Assembly (NCBI RefSeq): GCF_038561965.1
Contig: NZ_CP139348.1
Location: 1,798,001 to 1,862,000 of the forward strand
DNA from: Stutzerimonas stutzeri
GTDB lineage: Bacteria > Pseudomonadota > Gammaproteobacteria > Pseudomonadales > Pseudomonadaceae
Direction of reading: 5' to 3'
DNA: 64,000 nucleotides
The translations under genes were made by a program, and so were the position numbers. The notes under the pieces were generated by a model that saw only the letters and a program-made list of their open reading frames with translations, ran no database searches and was not told where the DNA came from. Positions within the stretch are counted from its first letter, which is position 1; every line of letters starts with the position of its first letter. Below, one piece after another: positions 18,709 through 26,058 of this stretch.

Positions 18709-18727
18709 TATATACGGGTAGGGGCAT
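18709..18727 (-). promoter_or_regulatory. Candidate operator of the CsoR-like repressor, copy 1
   Basis: TATATACGGGTAGGGGCAT (plus strand), 64 bases upstream of the csoR-like start. It matches 16 of 19 bases with the site at 23965-23983, in the same orientation relative to its gene. The GC core flanked by TATA resembles CsoR/CstR-type operators; TATATA may be part of the -10. Confidence 0.6.
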
Positions 18728-18782
18728 GCTAGCGGCGCAAACGATCAGGGCCAACTTCTTTCGAGCAGCGCTCGATCAGTGC

Positions 18783-18811
18783 TTGCATAACAATATATAA
18801 AAAAATATATT
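18783..18811 (+). promoter_or_regulatory. Candidate promoter of the bigR-like operon
   Basis: TTGCAT (18783-18788) and TATATT (18806-18811) are spaced by 17 bases. The -10 and most of the spacer lie inside the palindrome at 18789-18814, so a bound repressor would block polymerase. Confidence 0.65.
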
Positions 18812-18814
18812 GTT
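18789..18814. promoter_or_regulatory. Candidate BigR/SqrR-type operator (AT-rich palindrome)
   Basis: Perfect ten-base inverted arms AACAATATAT (18789-18798) and ATATATTGTT (18805-18814) around six A residues. Known BigR operators are AT-rich palindromes overlapping the -10 of their own operon, and this one is placed the same way, ending 27 bases before the regulator gene. Confidence 0.75.
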
Positions 18815-18841
18815 TTCATCGTAAGCGTTCTGGTCATCGTC

Positions 18842-19159
18842 ATGAGCCCCGATTTGGATATAGAGCAACTGCGAGCCAACGCCGCTTCCGCCGGTGCGTT
18901 GCTGAAGGCTCTGGCCAACCCTGATCGCCTGTTGTTGCTCTGTCAGCTCTCCCAGGGTGAGCGCAATGTTTCCGAGCTCGAACAACTTTTGGGTATCCAG
19001 CAGCCGACACTGTCGCAGCAGCTAGCTGTGCTGAGGCGCGAAGGCTTGGTGGCGACGCGCCGCGAGGGTAAACAGATTCACTATCGAATCAGCAGCCCGG
19101 AGGCCTTGGCCGTGATCACCACGCTGTATCAGCTCTTCTGCGAGAGGAGCCAGAAATGA
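18842..19159 (+). CDS. bigR: BigR/SqrR-type ArsR-family persulfide-responsive repressor
   Basis: A 105-residue winged-helix regulator. The recognition region is QQPTLSQQLAVLRREGLV. Two cysteines, Cys34 (RLLLLCQL) and Cys100 (YQLFCERS), are 66 residues apart, the same spacing as the redox pair of BigR (42/108) and SqrR (41/107), which form a di- or tetrasulfide bridge with reactive sulfur and release DNA. No ArsR metal motif is visible. It overlaps the next gene by four bases (19156-19159), heading an operon with two YeeE/YedE transporters and a DUF2892 protein. Autorepression through the upstream palindrome is inferred. Confidence 0.88.
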   Translation: MSPDLDIEQLRANAASAGALLKALANPDRLLLLCQLSQGERNVSELEQLLGIQQPTLSQQLAVLRREGLVATRREGKQIHYRISSPEALAVITTLYQLFCERSQK

Positions 19160-19590
19160 CCATAGATTGGATCAGCTTCACGCCCTGGCCTGCACTCGCT
19201 GGCGGCGTATTGATTGGTGCGGCGGCGAGTCTGTTTGCGCTGCTCAACGGCCGTATCGCAGGTATCAGTGGGCTGCTCGCCAGCGCACTTCAGCGCGGCG
19301 CGGAGGGCAGAGGCGAAAAGCTGATGTTCCTGCTTGGCGTGCTGGTCGCGCCGTTGCTGTGGATGCTGTTCGGTACTTTACCGGCCTTGGAGTTTCAGTC
19401 CGATTGGTTCGGGTTGGTAGTGGCCGGGTTACTGGTCGGCGTTGGCACCCGCTATGGCGCCGGATGTACCAGCGGCCATGGGGTATGCGGTATCTCGCGA
19501 CTGTCTGCGCGCTCCGTCGTCGCCACATTGGCTTTCATGACTGCTGGCTTCGTCACCGTCTTCGTTCTGCGTCATTTGCTTGGAGGGTGA
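19156..19590 (+). CDS. YeeE/YedE family sulfur transporter, N-half (PmpA-like)
   Basis: A 144-residue membrane protein with about four hydrophobic helices and the family signature CTSGHGVCG (Cys104, Cys111). YeeE/YedE proteins move thiosulfate or related sulfur species, with conserved cysteines lining the path. Single-unit proteins like this one work with a second half-size partner, here the next gene, as in the pmpA-pmpB pair of bigR operons. It starts inside the end of bigR and ends two bases before the next ATG, so the operon is tightly coupled. The exact substrate is inferred. Confidence 0.92.
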   Translation: MTIDWISFTPWPALAGGVLIGAAASLFALLNGRIAGISGLLASALQRGAEGRGEKLMFLLGVLVAPLLWMLFGTLPALEFQSDWFGLVVAGLLVGVGTRYGAGCTSGHGVCGISRLSARSVVATLAFMTAGFVTVFVLRHLLGG

Positions 19591-19592
19591 GC

Positions 19593-20012
19593 ATGCGCAC
19601 GCTGGCTTCGTTTGCTGCCGGGCTGCTGTTCGGGCTGGGGTTGTTGCTCTCGGGAATGGCTAATCCGGCCAAGGTTATTGGCTTTCTAGACATCACCGGC
19701 GCCTGGGATCCATCGCTTGCGCTGGTGATGGCCGGTGCCATCGGTACTGCGTTGCTGCCGTTTACGTGGGCCAAGGTGCGTAAGCGTTCGCTGCTTGGTG
19801 CTCCGATGCAGCTACCCGACAAGCGCGAGCTTGATGGGAGGCTGATCGGCGGCAGCCTGCTGTTTGGAGTGGGCTGGGGTATCGCTGGCATCTGCCCGGG
19901 GCCGGCAATTGCCGTGCTGCTGAGCGGCCATTGGCAGGTCGTGCTTTTCGTTCTCGCCATGCTTGGCGGGATGCTGTTGTTCTCTGCGCTGGAACGCCGG
20001 CGCACTTGCTGA
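19593..20012 (+). CDS. YeeE/YedE family sulfur transporter, C-half (PmpB-like)
   Basis: A 139-residue membrane protein, partner of the preceding half. Hydrophobic helices lie at about 4-22, 42-62, 84-110 and 112-132, with the conserved GIAGICPGPAI (Cys101). It corresponds to the second YeeE half (DUF6691 type). The ATG at 19593 follows a GGAGG and lies two bases after the previous stop. The likely job is passage of thiosulfate or another sulfane-sulfur compound under control of the BigR-like repressor. Confidence 0.92.
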   Translation: MRTLASFAAGLLFGLGLLLSGMANPAKVIGFLDITGAWDPSLALVMAGAIGTALLPFTWAKVRKRSLLGAPMQLPDKRELDGRLIGGSLLFGVGWGIAGICPGPAIAVLLSGHWQVVLFVLAMLGGMLLFSALERRRTC

Positions 20013-20025
20013 CCGGGAGGTCATT

Positions 20026-20226
20026 ATGAAAGCCAACGTTGGAACCATCGATCGGGCACTACGGATCATCGTCGGTCTGGCGCTCATCGGCCTGAGCCTG
20101 GCGGGCGTGATTGGTGTGTGGGGCTGGATCGGCCTTGTGCCTCTGGCCACCGGCATCTTTCGCTTCTGCCCGGCCTATACCCTGCTTGGCATCAAGACCT
20201 GCAAGGCATGCAACGCCAAGTCTTGA
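20026..20226 (+). CDS. DUF2892 (YgaP-like) small membrane protein
   Basis: A 66-residue protein with two hydrophobic helices (about 12-30 and 32-46) and a C-terminal CPAYTLLGIKTCKAC motif containing three cysteines. DUF2892 is the membrane domain found fused to rhodanese in YgaP; here the rhodanese is a separate gene on the opposite strand. The ATG at 20026 has GGGAGG upstream. It is the last gene of the bigR operon. A role in sulfane-sulfur handling at the membrane is inferred from the family and neighbours. Confidence 0.92.
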   Translation: MKANVGTIDRALRIIVGLALIGLSLAGVIGVWGWIGLVPLATGIFRFCPAYTLLGIKTCKACNAKS

Positions 20227-20256
20227 ATGACTGAGCATCAAACCCGAAGCGCGCCA

Positions 20257-20294
20257 AAGCAAAAGGCCGACAGCAATGTCGGCCTTTTTGCTTG
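20257..20294. terminator. Bidirectional terminator between convergent sulfur operons
   Basis: GGCCGACA / TGTCGGCC stem with GCAA loop, extended by A-rich and T-rich flanks that also pair. It serves the bigR operon (plus) and the blh-sulP-rhodanese operon (minus). Confidence 0.88.
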
Positions 20295-20308
20295 GTTTAA
20301 CGAGCACC

Positions 20309-20689
20309 TCAGTCGAAGCTTGGCAGGCTCGGCTTGATCGCCGGCTTGCCGGCTTCGACCCACGCATCAAACCCGCCGGCGATGGACTTGACGTTCATGT
20401 AGCCCATCTCCTGCAGCGCTGCTGCAGCAAGCGCAGCACGACCGCTGGTCTTGCAATAGAGCACGACGCTCAGGTCCCGAGCGCCCAGCTCCGGCGTCCC
20501 GCTGAGCTTGAATTCCAGCACGCCGCGCGGGATGTTAAGGGCGCCGTCGATATGCCCCTCGCGAAATTCGTCTGGCTCGCGTACGTCGATCAGTACGTCT
20601 GCGGCCTGGATCGCCGCGTCGGCTTCGGTCATCGATACTTCCCGGATGCTGGTCCGGGCCTGTTCGACAAGATCATGGGCGCTCTTCAT
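20309..20689 (-). CDS. Rhodanese-like sulfurtransferase
   Basis: A 126-residue single-domain rhodanese. The active-site loop is CKTSGR (Cys79), preceded by LIDVREPDEFREGHIDGA (about 33-50), the standard rhodanese box. It transfers sulfane sulfur between persulfide carriers such as glutathione persulfide and thiosulfate or sulfite. The first residues (MKSAHDL) overlap the 3' end of sulP by 17 bases, so it is the last gene of the minus-strand operon. A DUF2892 domain like that of YgaP is encoded nearby on the other strand. Confidence 0.94.
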   Translation of the reverse strand: MKSAHDLVEQARTSIREVSMTEADAAIQAADVLIDVREPDEFREGHIDGALNIPRGVLEFKLSGTPELGARDLSVVLYCKTSGRAALAAAALQEMGYMNVKSIAGGFDAWVEAGKPAIKPSLPSFD

Positions 20690-22463
20690 CTGCGTTCTCC
20701 TTCATGCTGGAACGGTGGTCGCGCTGTCGCTCGAGGGCGCGATGAGTGGTTTGCGGGTCCAGTGCGAGCAAGGCTTCGTACTGGCTGATGAATACCTGGC
20801 CGCCAAAGTGCCCAAGGAAGTCGGTGCGCCGTAGCCGATCCATTACCGGGCCTTTGACTTCGGAAAGATGGAGCTGAACGCCGGCGGTGTGCAGGCGGGC
20901 TGTGATGGCCTCGAGACTTTCCAGCGCGCTCGCATCGATCAGGTTCACCCCTGGGCACATCAGCACCAGGTGCTCGGCTTGAGGATAGCGACCGATCAAT
21001 TCGGCGATGCGGTCCTCCAGGAAGCGCGCATTGGGGAAGTACAGGCTTTCATCTACCCGTACCGAAAGTACCTTCGGGCTCTGCGCCACGGCGAAGCGCT
21101 CGATGTTGCGAAAGTGCTCGCTGCCTGGCAGCTGTCCAACCACGGCAACATGCGGCTGGCTGGTGCGCCAGAGAAACAGAAGCAGCGACAGACCCACGCC
21201 CAGGATAATCCCGCTCTCCACCCCAATCAGCAGTACACCGAGCATCGTGGCCGTCATGGCGGCGGCGTCCTGGCGGGAATAGCGCCAGGTTCGTCGCAGT
21301 GCGGCGAGGTCCACGAGGCTGAGTACAGCCACGATGATCGTCGCGGCCAGGACGGCGTGTGGCAGGTTATGAAACAGCGGTGTGAAGAACAGCACCGTGA
21401 GGCCTATACCCGCGGCGGTCAGGGCACCGGCCAGCGGGGTCTGAGCACCGGCGTCGAAGTTCACCACCGAACGGGCGAAACCGCCCGTGACCGGGAAACC
21501 GCCGCTGAATGCTGCAGCGATATTGGCGCTGCCGAGCGCGACCAACTCCTGGTTGGGCTCGATACGCTCGCGGCGCTTGGCTGCCAGGGTTTGGGCTACC
21601 GATACCGATTCGACAAATCCCACCAGGCTGATCAGCACCGCGGCCGGCAGAAGTTGCAGGGCGAGTGACAGGTCCAGTGACGGCACACTCAGTGATGGCA
21701 GCCCGCGCGGCACTTCGCCGACCACCCGCACGCCCAGGCCGGCGAGCTGAAACGCGCCGACCGCAGCTATCGCAAGAAGCAGGGCGACCACGGGCCCGAT
21801 CTTGGTCAGGGTGGCGGCTGTACGCGGATTCATTCCCAGGCGATGCAGCCAACTGCCCAGCTGGCTACGCACCAGATAGAGAAACAGCAGGCTGGTGATA
21901 CCCACGGCTAGGGTCGGCAGGTGAGTCTGTGACAGGCCGGCGATCAGCTCAGTAGCAAGTTCCAGCGCATTGTCGCCAACAACGGAAATACCAAGAATGT
22001 GCTTGAGTTGGCCGAGGGCGATGAGAATGCCCGAGGCGCTGATGAATCCGGAAATCACCGGGTGGCTAAGGAAATTCGCCAGAAAGCCCAGGCGCAACAC
22101 CGCCATCACCAGCAACACCACGCCAGACAGCATCGCCAAGAGCATGGCCGCGCCGATGTATTCCGCGCTGCCCGCCGCGAATAGCGGCCCCAGTGCGGCA
22201 GCAGTCATCAGCGAGACCACCGCCACCGGGCCGACGGCCAGGGTGCGGCTGGTGCCGAACAATGTGTAGGCGATCAGCGGCAGCATGCTGGCATACAGGC
22301 CGGTCACCGACGGCAGGCCCGCAAGCATCGCGTAGGCCAGGCTTTGCGGAATCAGCATCAAGGTCACGATCAGTGCGGCCAGGCCGTCCTTGGCCGCGGC
22401 TGCGCGGTCGTAATGCTGCGCCCAGTCCAGGCATGGCAGAAAGCGAGCCAGCCGCTTCATCAT
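20673..22463 (-). CDS. SulP-family anion transporter with STAS domain
   Basis: A 596-residue SLC26/SulP carrier. The membrane part (about residues 20-430) has 12-14 hydrophobic helices, beginning with the SulP signature PQSLAYAMLAGLPSVTGLYAS near residue 39. The C-terminal cytoplasmic STAS domain runs from about 450 to 565. SulP proteins transport sulfate, bicarbonate or other anions; next to persulfide genes, export or uptake of sulfite, sulfate or thiosulfate is a fair guess only. The ATG overlaps the stop of the upstream pseudogene (ATGA, 22460-22463), and it overlaps the rhodanese gene downstream. Confidence 0.93.
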   Translation of the reverse strand: MMKRLARFLPCLDWAQHYDRAAAAKDGLAALIVTLMLIPQSLAYAMLAGLPSVTGLYASMLPLIAYTLFGTSRTLAVGPVAVVSLMTAAALGPLFAAGSAEYIGAAMLLAMLSGVVLLVMAVLRLGFLANFLSHPVISGFISASGILIALGQLKHILGISVVGDNALELATELIAGLSQTHLPTLAVGITSLLFLYLVRSQLGSWLHRLGMNPRTAATLTKIGPVVALLLAIAAVGAFQLAGLGVRVVGEVPRGLPSLSVPSLDLSLALQLLPAAVLISLVGFVESVSVAQTLAAKRRERIEPNQELVALGSANIAAAFSGGFPVTGGFARSVVNFDAGAQTPLAGALTAAGIGLTVLFFTPLFHNLPHAVLAATIIVAVLSLVDLAALRRTWRYSRQDAAAMTATMLGVLLIGVESGIILGVGLSLLLFLWRTSQPHVAVVGQLPGSEHFRNIERFAVAQSPKVLSVRVDESLYFPNARFLEDRIAELIGRYPQAEHLVLMCPGVNLIDASALESLEAITARLHTAGVQLHLSEVKGPVMDRLRRTDFLGHFGGQVFISQYEALLALDPQTTHRALERQRDHRSSMKENADEERP

Positions 22464-23057
22464 CCCTTTTTCTCCTGAGTGAAGTCGCAGGCGTTCGGCG
22501 CCACAACCGGCGCCTGCTTGCGGACCGCAGCGGCGGTCTTGGCGTTAGGCGCGGAGCAAACGTCGCCTAGGCTGAAGATGTCGTCGAAGCGCGGATGGCG
22601 CAGGGTTTCATGCTCGGTTTCGAACCAGTTATCAGCATTGCTCAGTGCGCCCTGGCGAACGAATGCTGCGGCGGACGATTGCCAGTACTGCTCCAGCCGA
22701 GGCAGTAGACCGGTGAGGTCGTAGTCGCCTGCTTCGCGGTCTGCAACAGCACCTGCGGATCGAGGCGATGTGCCTCGGCCAGCGCCCAGAGTGAGGTCGA
22801 GCGGGTTCCGGTTCGACAGAACGCGAGGGCAGGCCCCCTGATCTGTCCAGATACGACGGGCAGATGGTGATACTCAAAACCCGAGGCTTCGGCGGCGGTA
22901 CGCATGGCTTCGCTGGACGGCTGCCCTTCACCCTCGTTGTCCGGGCGATTGTTGATGACGCACCGCAAACCGCGGCCGGCCACAACAGGGCCATGTCGGC
23001 CTGCTGCAGCTGAGCAGCAACGGAGATGAACGGCGTCAGGCGTTTTATGGTTTGCAT
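22460..23057 (-). pseudogene. Decayed DUF442 phosphatase-sulfide:quinone oxidoreductase fusion
   Basis: Three reading frames carry parts of one protein. It starts MQTIKRLTPFISVAAQLQQA in one frame. About 25 codons in, it shifts into a second frame that carries LRCVINNRPDNEGEG and then the DUF442 catalytic loop LAFCRTGTRS, with apparently some 20 residues missing between them. It shifts again (near 22725) to a third frame with DYDLTGLLPRLEQYW. That frame then jumps straight to FDDIFSLGDVCSAPNAKTAAAVRKQAPVV, a hallmark of the C-terminal half of SQR-type flavoproteins. The FAD and NAD domains and the true C-terminus are gone. Intact relatives are bifunctional DUF442/oxidoreductase proteins. The multiple large lesions argue against sequencing error. 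Confidence 0.85.
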
Positions 23058-23080
23058 GTCGACGTACTCCGCGCTCGCAG

Positions 23081-23944
23081 TTACAGCACATCCAGGGGGA
23101 TTTTCAGGTAACGCGTGCCGTTGCTCTCGGGCTTCGGCAGCTCGCCGCCGCGCATGTTGATCTGTACCGAAGGCAGGATCAGGGTGGGCATGGCCAACGT
23201 TGCGTCGCGCGCGGTGCGCATGGCGACGAACTGTTCTTCGGTGATGCCGACGTGCACGTGCACGTTTTGTTCGCGCTCGGCGGCGATGGTGGTTTCGTAG
23301 AGAAACTCCTCGCGGCCGGGTGCCTTGTAGTCATGGCACATGAAGACGCGCGTCTGGTCTGGCAGGGCGAACAGCTTCTGAATGGACTGATACAGCGTGC
23401 GGGCATCGCCGCCTGGGAAGTCGCAGCGCGCAGTGCCGTAGTCCGGCATGAACAGCGTATCGCCGACGAACGCGGCGTCGCCGATCACATAGGTCATACA
23501 GGCCGGCGTATGGCCCGGGGTGTGGATGGCGCGCGCCTGTACGTTGCCGACCTGAAAGGTGTCACCGTCGTGGAACAGGCGGTCGAACTGACGGCCATCG
23601 GTGGCGAACTCGCTGCCGACGTTGAACAGCGTGCCGAAGGTGTGCTGTACCACGGTGATCTGATCGCCGATCGCCAGCTGACCGCCCAGTTGTTGCTTGA
23701 GGTAGGGCGCAGCGCTGAGATGGTCGGCATGTACGTGGGTTTCCAGCAGCCACTGCACCGTCAGCTCATTCTCGCGCACATAGTCGACCAGACGCTGGGC
23801 GGTGGTGTGGGATGTACGTCCCGAAGCCGGGTCGTAGTCCAGCACTGAATCGATCACTGCGCACTGATGCGTTTCCGGATCGCTAACGACATAGCTGTAA
23901 GTGAAGGTTGCTGGGTCGAAAAAGGCTTCAACATGGGCATTCAT
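23081..23944 (-). CDS. blh: Blh/ETHE1-type persulfide dioxygenase (metallo-beta-lactamase fold)
   Basis: A 287-residue MBL-fold enzyme of the Blh group in bigR operons. Metal ligands are in THVHADH (His70, His72, Asp74, His75), His145 (TPGHT) and Asp162 (GDTLF). The family oxidises glutathione persulfide to sulfite, using one iron. The ATG at 23944 opens the conserved MNAHVEAFFDP; upstream in-frame Met codons would add 82 residues of nonsense. It is the first gene of the minus-strand operon, with a candidate CsoR-type operator 21 bases upstream, so it is probably derepressed by sulfur stress. Confidence 0.93.
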   Translation of the reverse strand: MNAHVEAFFDPATFTYSYVVSDPETHQCAVIDSVLDYDPASGRTSHTTAQRLVDYVRENELTVQWLLETHVHADHLSAAPYLKQQLGGQLAIGDQITVVQHTFGTLFNVGSEFATDGRQFDRLFHDGDTFQVGNVQARAIHTPGHTPACMTYVIGDAAFVGDTLFMPDYGTARCDFPGGDARTLYQSIQKLFALPDQTRVFMCHDYKAPGREEFLYETTIAAEREQNVHVHVGITEEQFVAMRTARDATLAMPTLILPSVQINMRGGELPKPESNGTRYLKIPLDVL

Positions 23945-23964
23945 CGCGTGCTTCTCACTGGCTC

Positions 23965-23983
23965 TATATACCGGCAGGGGTAT
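23965..23983 (-). promoter_or_regulatory. Candidate operator of the CsoR-like repressor, copy 2
   Basis: TATATACCGGCAGGGGTAT (plus strand), 21 bases upstream of the blh start, 16/19 identical with the site before the csoR-like gene and in the same orientation. ATACC...GGGGTAT half-sites are typical of CsoR/CstR operators. Confidence 0.62.
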
Positions 23984-24110
23984 CTGCGTGGGGATGATCT
24001 TAGTCCGAAATGCAGTTATATGCTTAGAACTATTAGTTATTAACGGCTTGAGGGCACAGCCGCGATGGGCGCTGATGTAGGAGGCTGCACCGCACCGCGG
24101 CAGTCGATAC

Positions 24111-24842
24111 TCAGCGGCTGGCCGGGTTGGCCTCGTCGCTGACGATAAGCCCATCGACGAGTTGGATGGTCCGTGCGCAATCCGCGGCAAGTCGCGGGTC
24201 GTGAGTCACCACCAGCACCGCACAGCCGAACTGTGCGTTGATACGATGAAACAGCTCGAACACGCTCTGCGCGGTGCGCGTATCGAGGTTACCGGTCGGC
24301 TCGTCGGCCAGTAGCAGTGGCGGGCGGGTCACCAGCGCCCGCGCGATGGTGACCCGTTGCTGCTGGCCGCCGGAGATCTGTGTGGGCTTCTTGTCGGCAA
24401 ACGGGGTCAGCCCGACTTCGTCGAGCAGGCCGCGCGCCAGATCGATATCCGCACGCGAGGGTTTGCCGTGGCGGATCATCAGCGGCATTAACACGTTTTC
24501 CAGGACGCTGAAGGCCGAGATCAGATGATGGAACTGGAAAACGAACCCAATCGCCTGATTGCGCAAGTGAGTGCGGGCTTCGTCATCACTTAGGCGCGTG
24601 GGCTGCCCGAGCAGGTACAGCTCGCCTGAACTGGGTGTGTCGAGCAGGCCGATCAGGTTCAACAGCGTGCTCTTGCCGGAGCCGGATGGCCCGATCAGCG
24701 CGGCCAGCTCGCCGCGACACAGCGACAGGTCGATACCGTGCAGTACCTCTGTTTCCAGTGGTGTGCCGAGGTTGAAGACCTTGCGTACCTGGTCCAGGCG
24801 CAATACTTCCGCAGCGTTGCGCTTGATCATCGCTTCAGACAT
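24111..24842 (-). CDS. ABC transporter ATPase, MacB/LolD-like
   Basis: A 243-residue ATP-binding subunit. Walker A is GPSGSGKST (51-59), Q-loop region GFVFQFHHL, signature SGGQQQR, Walker B LLLADEPTGNLD and a switch His in VVTHD. The LIGPSGSGKSTLLNLIGLLD pattern is typical of the MacB/LolD/FtsE group, whose members energise FtsX-like permeases. The ATG at 24842 overlaps the permease stop by eight bases; a second ATG at 24830 would remove the overlap. Together with the permease and membrane-fusion protein it forms a tripartite-type export system; the substrate is unknown. Confidence 0.93.
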   Translation of the reverse strand: MSEAMIKRNAAEVLRLDQVRKVFNLGTPLETEVLHGIDLSLCRGELAALIGPSGSGKSTLLNLIGLLDTPSSGELYLLGQPTRLSDDEARTHLRNQAIGFVFQFHHLISAFSVLENVLMPLMIRHGKPSRADIDLARGLLDEVGLTPFADKKPTQISGGQQQRVTIARALVTRPPLLLADEPTGNLDTRTAQSVFELFHRINAQFGCAVLVVTHDPRLAADCARTIQLVDGLIVSDEANPASR

Positions 24843-26055
24843 AGCGGATCGCCACGGCTGGGTCGTAGCGCGCCGCGCGCCGCGCAGGCATGGCGGCGGC
24901 CAAGACACCGGTGATGGTCGCGACCAGCATCGCCAGCGGCACCAATGTCGGGTCGACGGGGATTTCGAACAGTCGCGGCCCGAACAGATTGAACACTTGC
25001 ACCAGCCCCCAGCCGACCCCACCACCGCAGGCCGAACCGAGCAGGCCTAGCACGCCGCCTTGCAGCAAAAACACCCGCAGGATTTGCCCGCGCGGGCTAC
25101 CCATGGCGCGCAGGATACCGATCTCACGGGTGCGCTGAACAACGCTTACCGCCAGCACGCTGGCGATGCCGAACGCCACCGAAATACCGACGAACACGCG
25201 GATCATCTCGGTGGTCATGCTTTGCGAGCGGAGCGCATTGAGCAGCTGGCCATTGGTTTCCATCCAGCTTTCCGTGCGCAGGCCGGTAAGCTGCGCCAGA
25301 CGTCTGGCGATATGGTCGGCGTCGAAAATCTCGGCAACAGTGGTATCGATCACCGTTACGCCACCGGGTAGGTCGAGCAGCGTCTGCGCCTGTTTCAGAT
25401 CCAGATAGACGTAGCGTGCGTCCAGTTCACGCACACCCAGCTCGAAGATGCCGGCAATGTCGACTACTGTCTCTCGACCTTCGCCGGCATCCAGCCGCAG
25501 TTTGTCACCGATGCCCAGACCCAGGTCACGGGCCAGCTCCTTGCCGACAACCGCATGGCCGGCACCGACCACGAAACGCCCGGCGATAAGGTCATCAGCC
25601 AGCGGGATGATGCGTTGATAGCGCGGCGGATCGATGCCGAGTAACGCCACCGAAGCACGCGCCACACCACGCCGGGCGATGGCCGGGCCGCTGATCACTG
25701 GCGACACGGCGAGGACCTGCGCGTCTTGGTCGAGCACGTCGCGAATGTCCTGCCAGTTGAGGATCGAGCGCAGACGCTGGGCTCGTGGGCTTTCCAGTAC
25801 CAGTGACCAGGCGCCGTCATCGCCAGGCAAGATGCGGTTGGCCTCGTTCGGCGGCAAGATGCGGATATGCGCCTGGGTGCCGAGCGTGCGCTCCACCACG
25901 TTGGCCTGCAGGCCGGTGATCAGTGCGGTAATGAAGACGATCACCGCCGAGCCTACGGCGATACCGAAGATAATCAGCAGCGTCTGCATGCGGTTGTCCA
26001 GCAGGAAACGCAGGGCGATTTTCCATTCGGTCCACAGTGATTCGGTCAGGCGCAT
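24835..26055 (-). CDS. FtsX-like permease (MacB-type), membrane subunit
   Basis: A 406-residue protein with the MacB/LolC layout: one N-terminal helix (about 20-45), a large periplasmic domain (about 50-285) and three C-terminal helices (about 292-315, 340-362 and 375-395). The EIGILRAMGSPRGQI segment is the coupling region of FtsX permeases. Such permeases act as mechanotransmitters that push substrates through an outer-membrane channel, or extract lipoproteins. The membrane-fusion gene lies three bases upstream on the same strand, favouring MacB-like efflux over Lol function. Confidence 0.93.
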   Translation of the reverse strand: MRLTESLWTEWKIALRFLLDNRMQTLLIIFGIAVGSAVIVFITALITGLQANVVERTLGTQAHIRILPPNEANRILPGDDGAWSLVLESPRAQRLRSILNWQDIRDVLDQDAQVLAVSPVISGPAIARRGVARASVALLGIDPPRYQRIIPLADDLIAGRFVVGAGHAVVGKELARDLGLGIGDKLRLDAGEGRETVVDIAGIFELGVRELDARYVYLDLKQAQTLLDLPGGVTVIDTTVAEIFDADHIARRLAQLTGLRTESWMETNGQLLNALRSQSMTTEMIRVFVGISVAFGIASVLAVSVVQRTREIGILRAMGSPRGQILRVFLLQGGVLGLLGSACGGGVGWGLVQVFNLFGPRLFEIPVDPTLVPLAMLVATITGVLAAAMPARRAARYDPAVAIRYV

Positions 26056-26058
26056 GTA

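Noticed and set aside
22642..23091. A single intact 149-residue gene in the blh-sulP gap
   Set aside because: The frame contains only the middle of a DUF442 domain; its true N-terminus and continuation lie in other frames, so it is part of the pseudogene.
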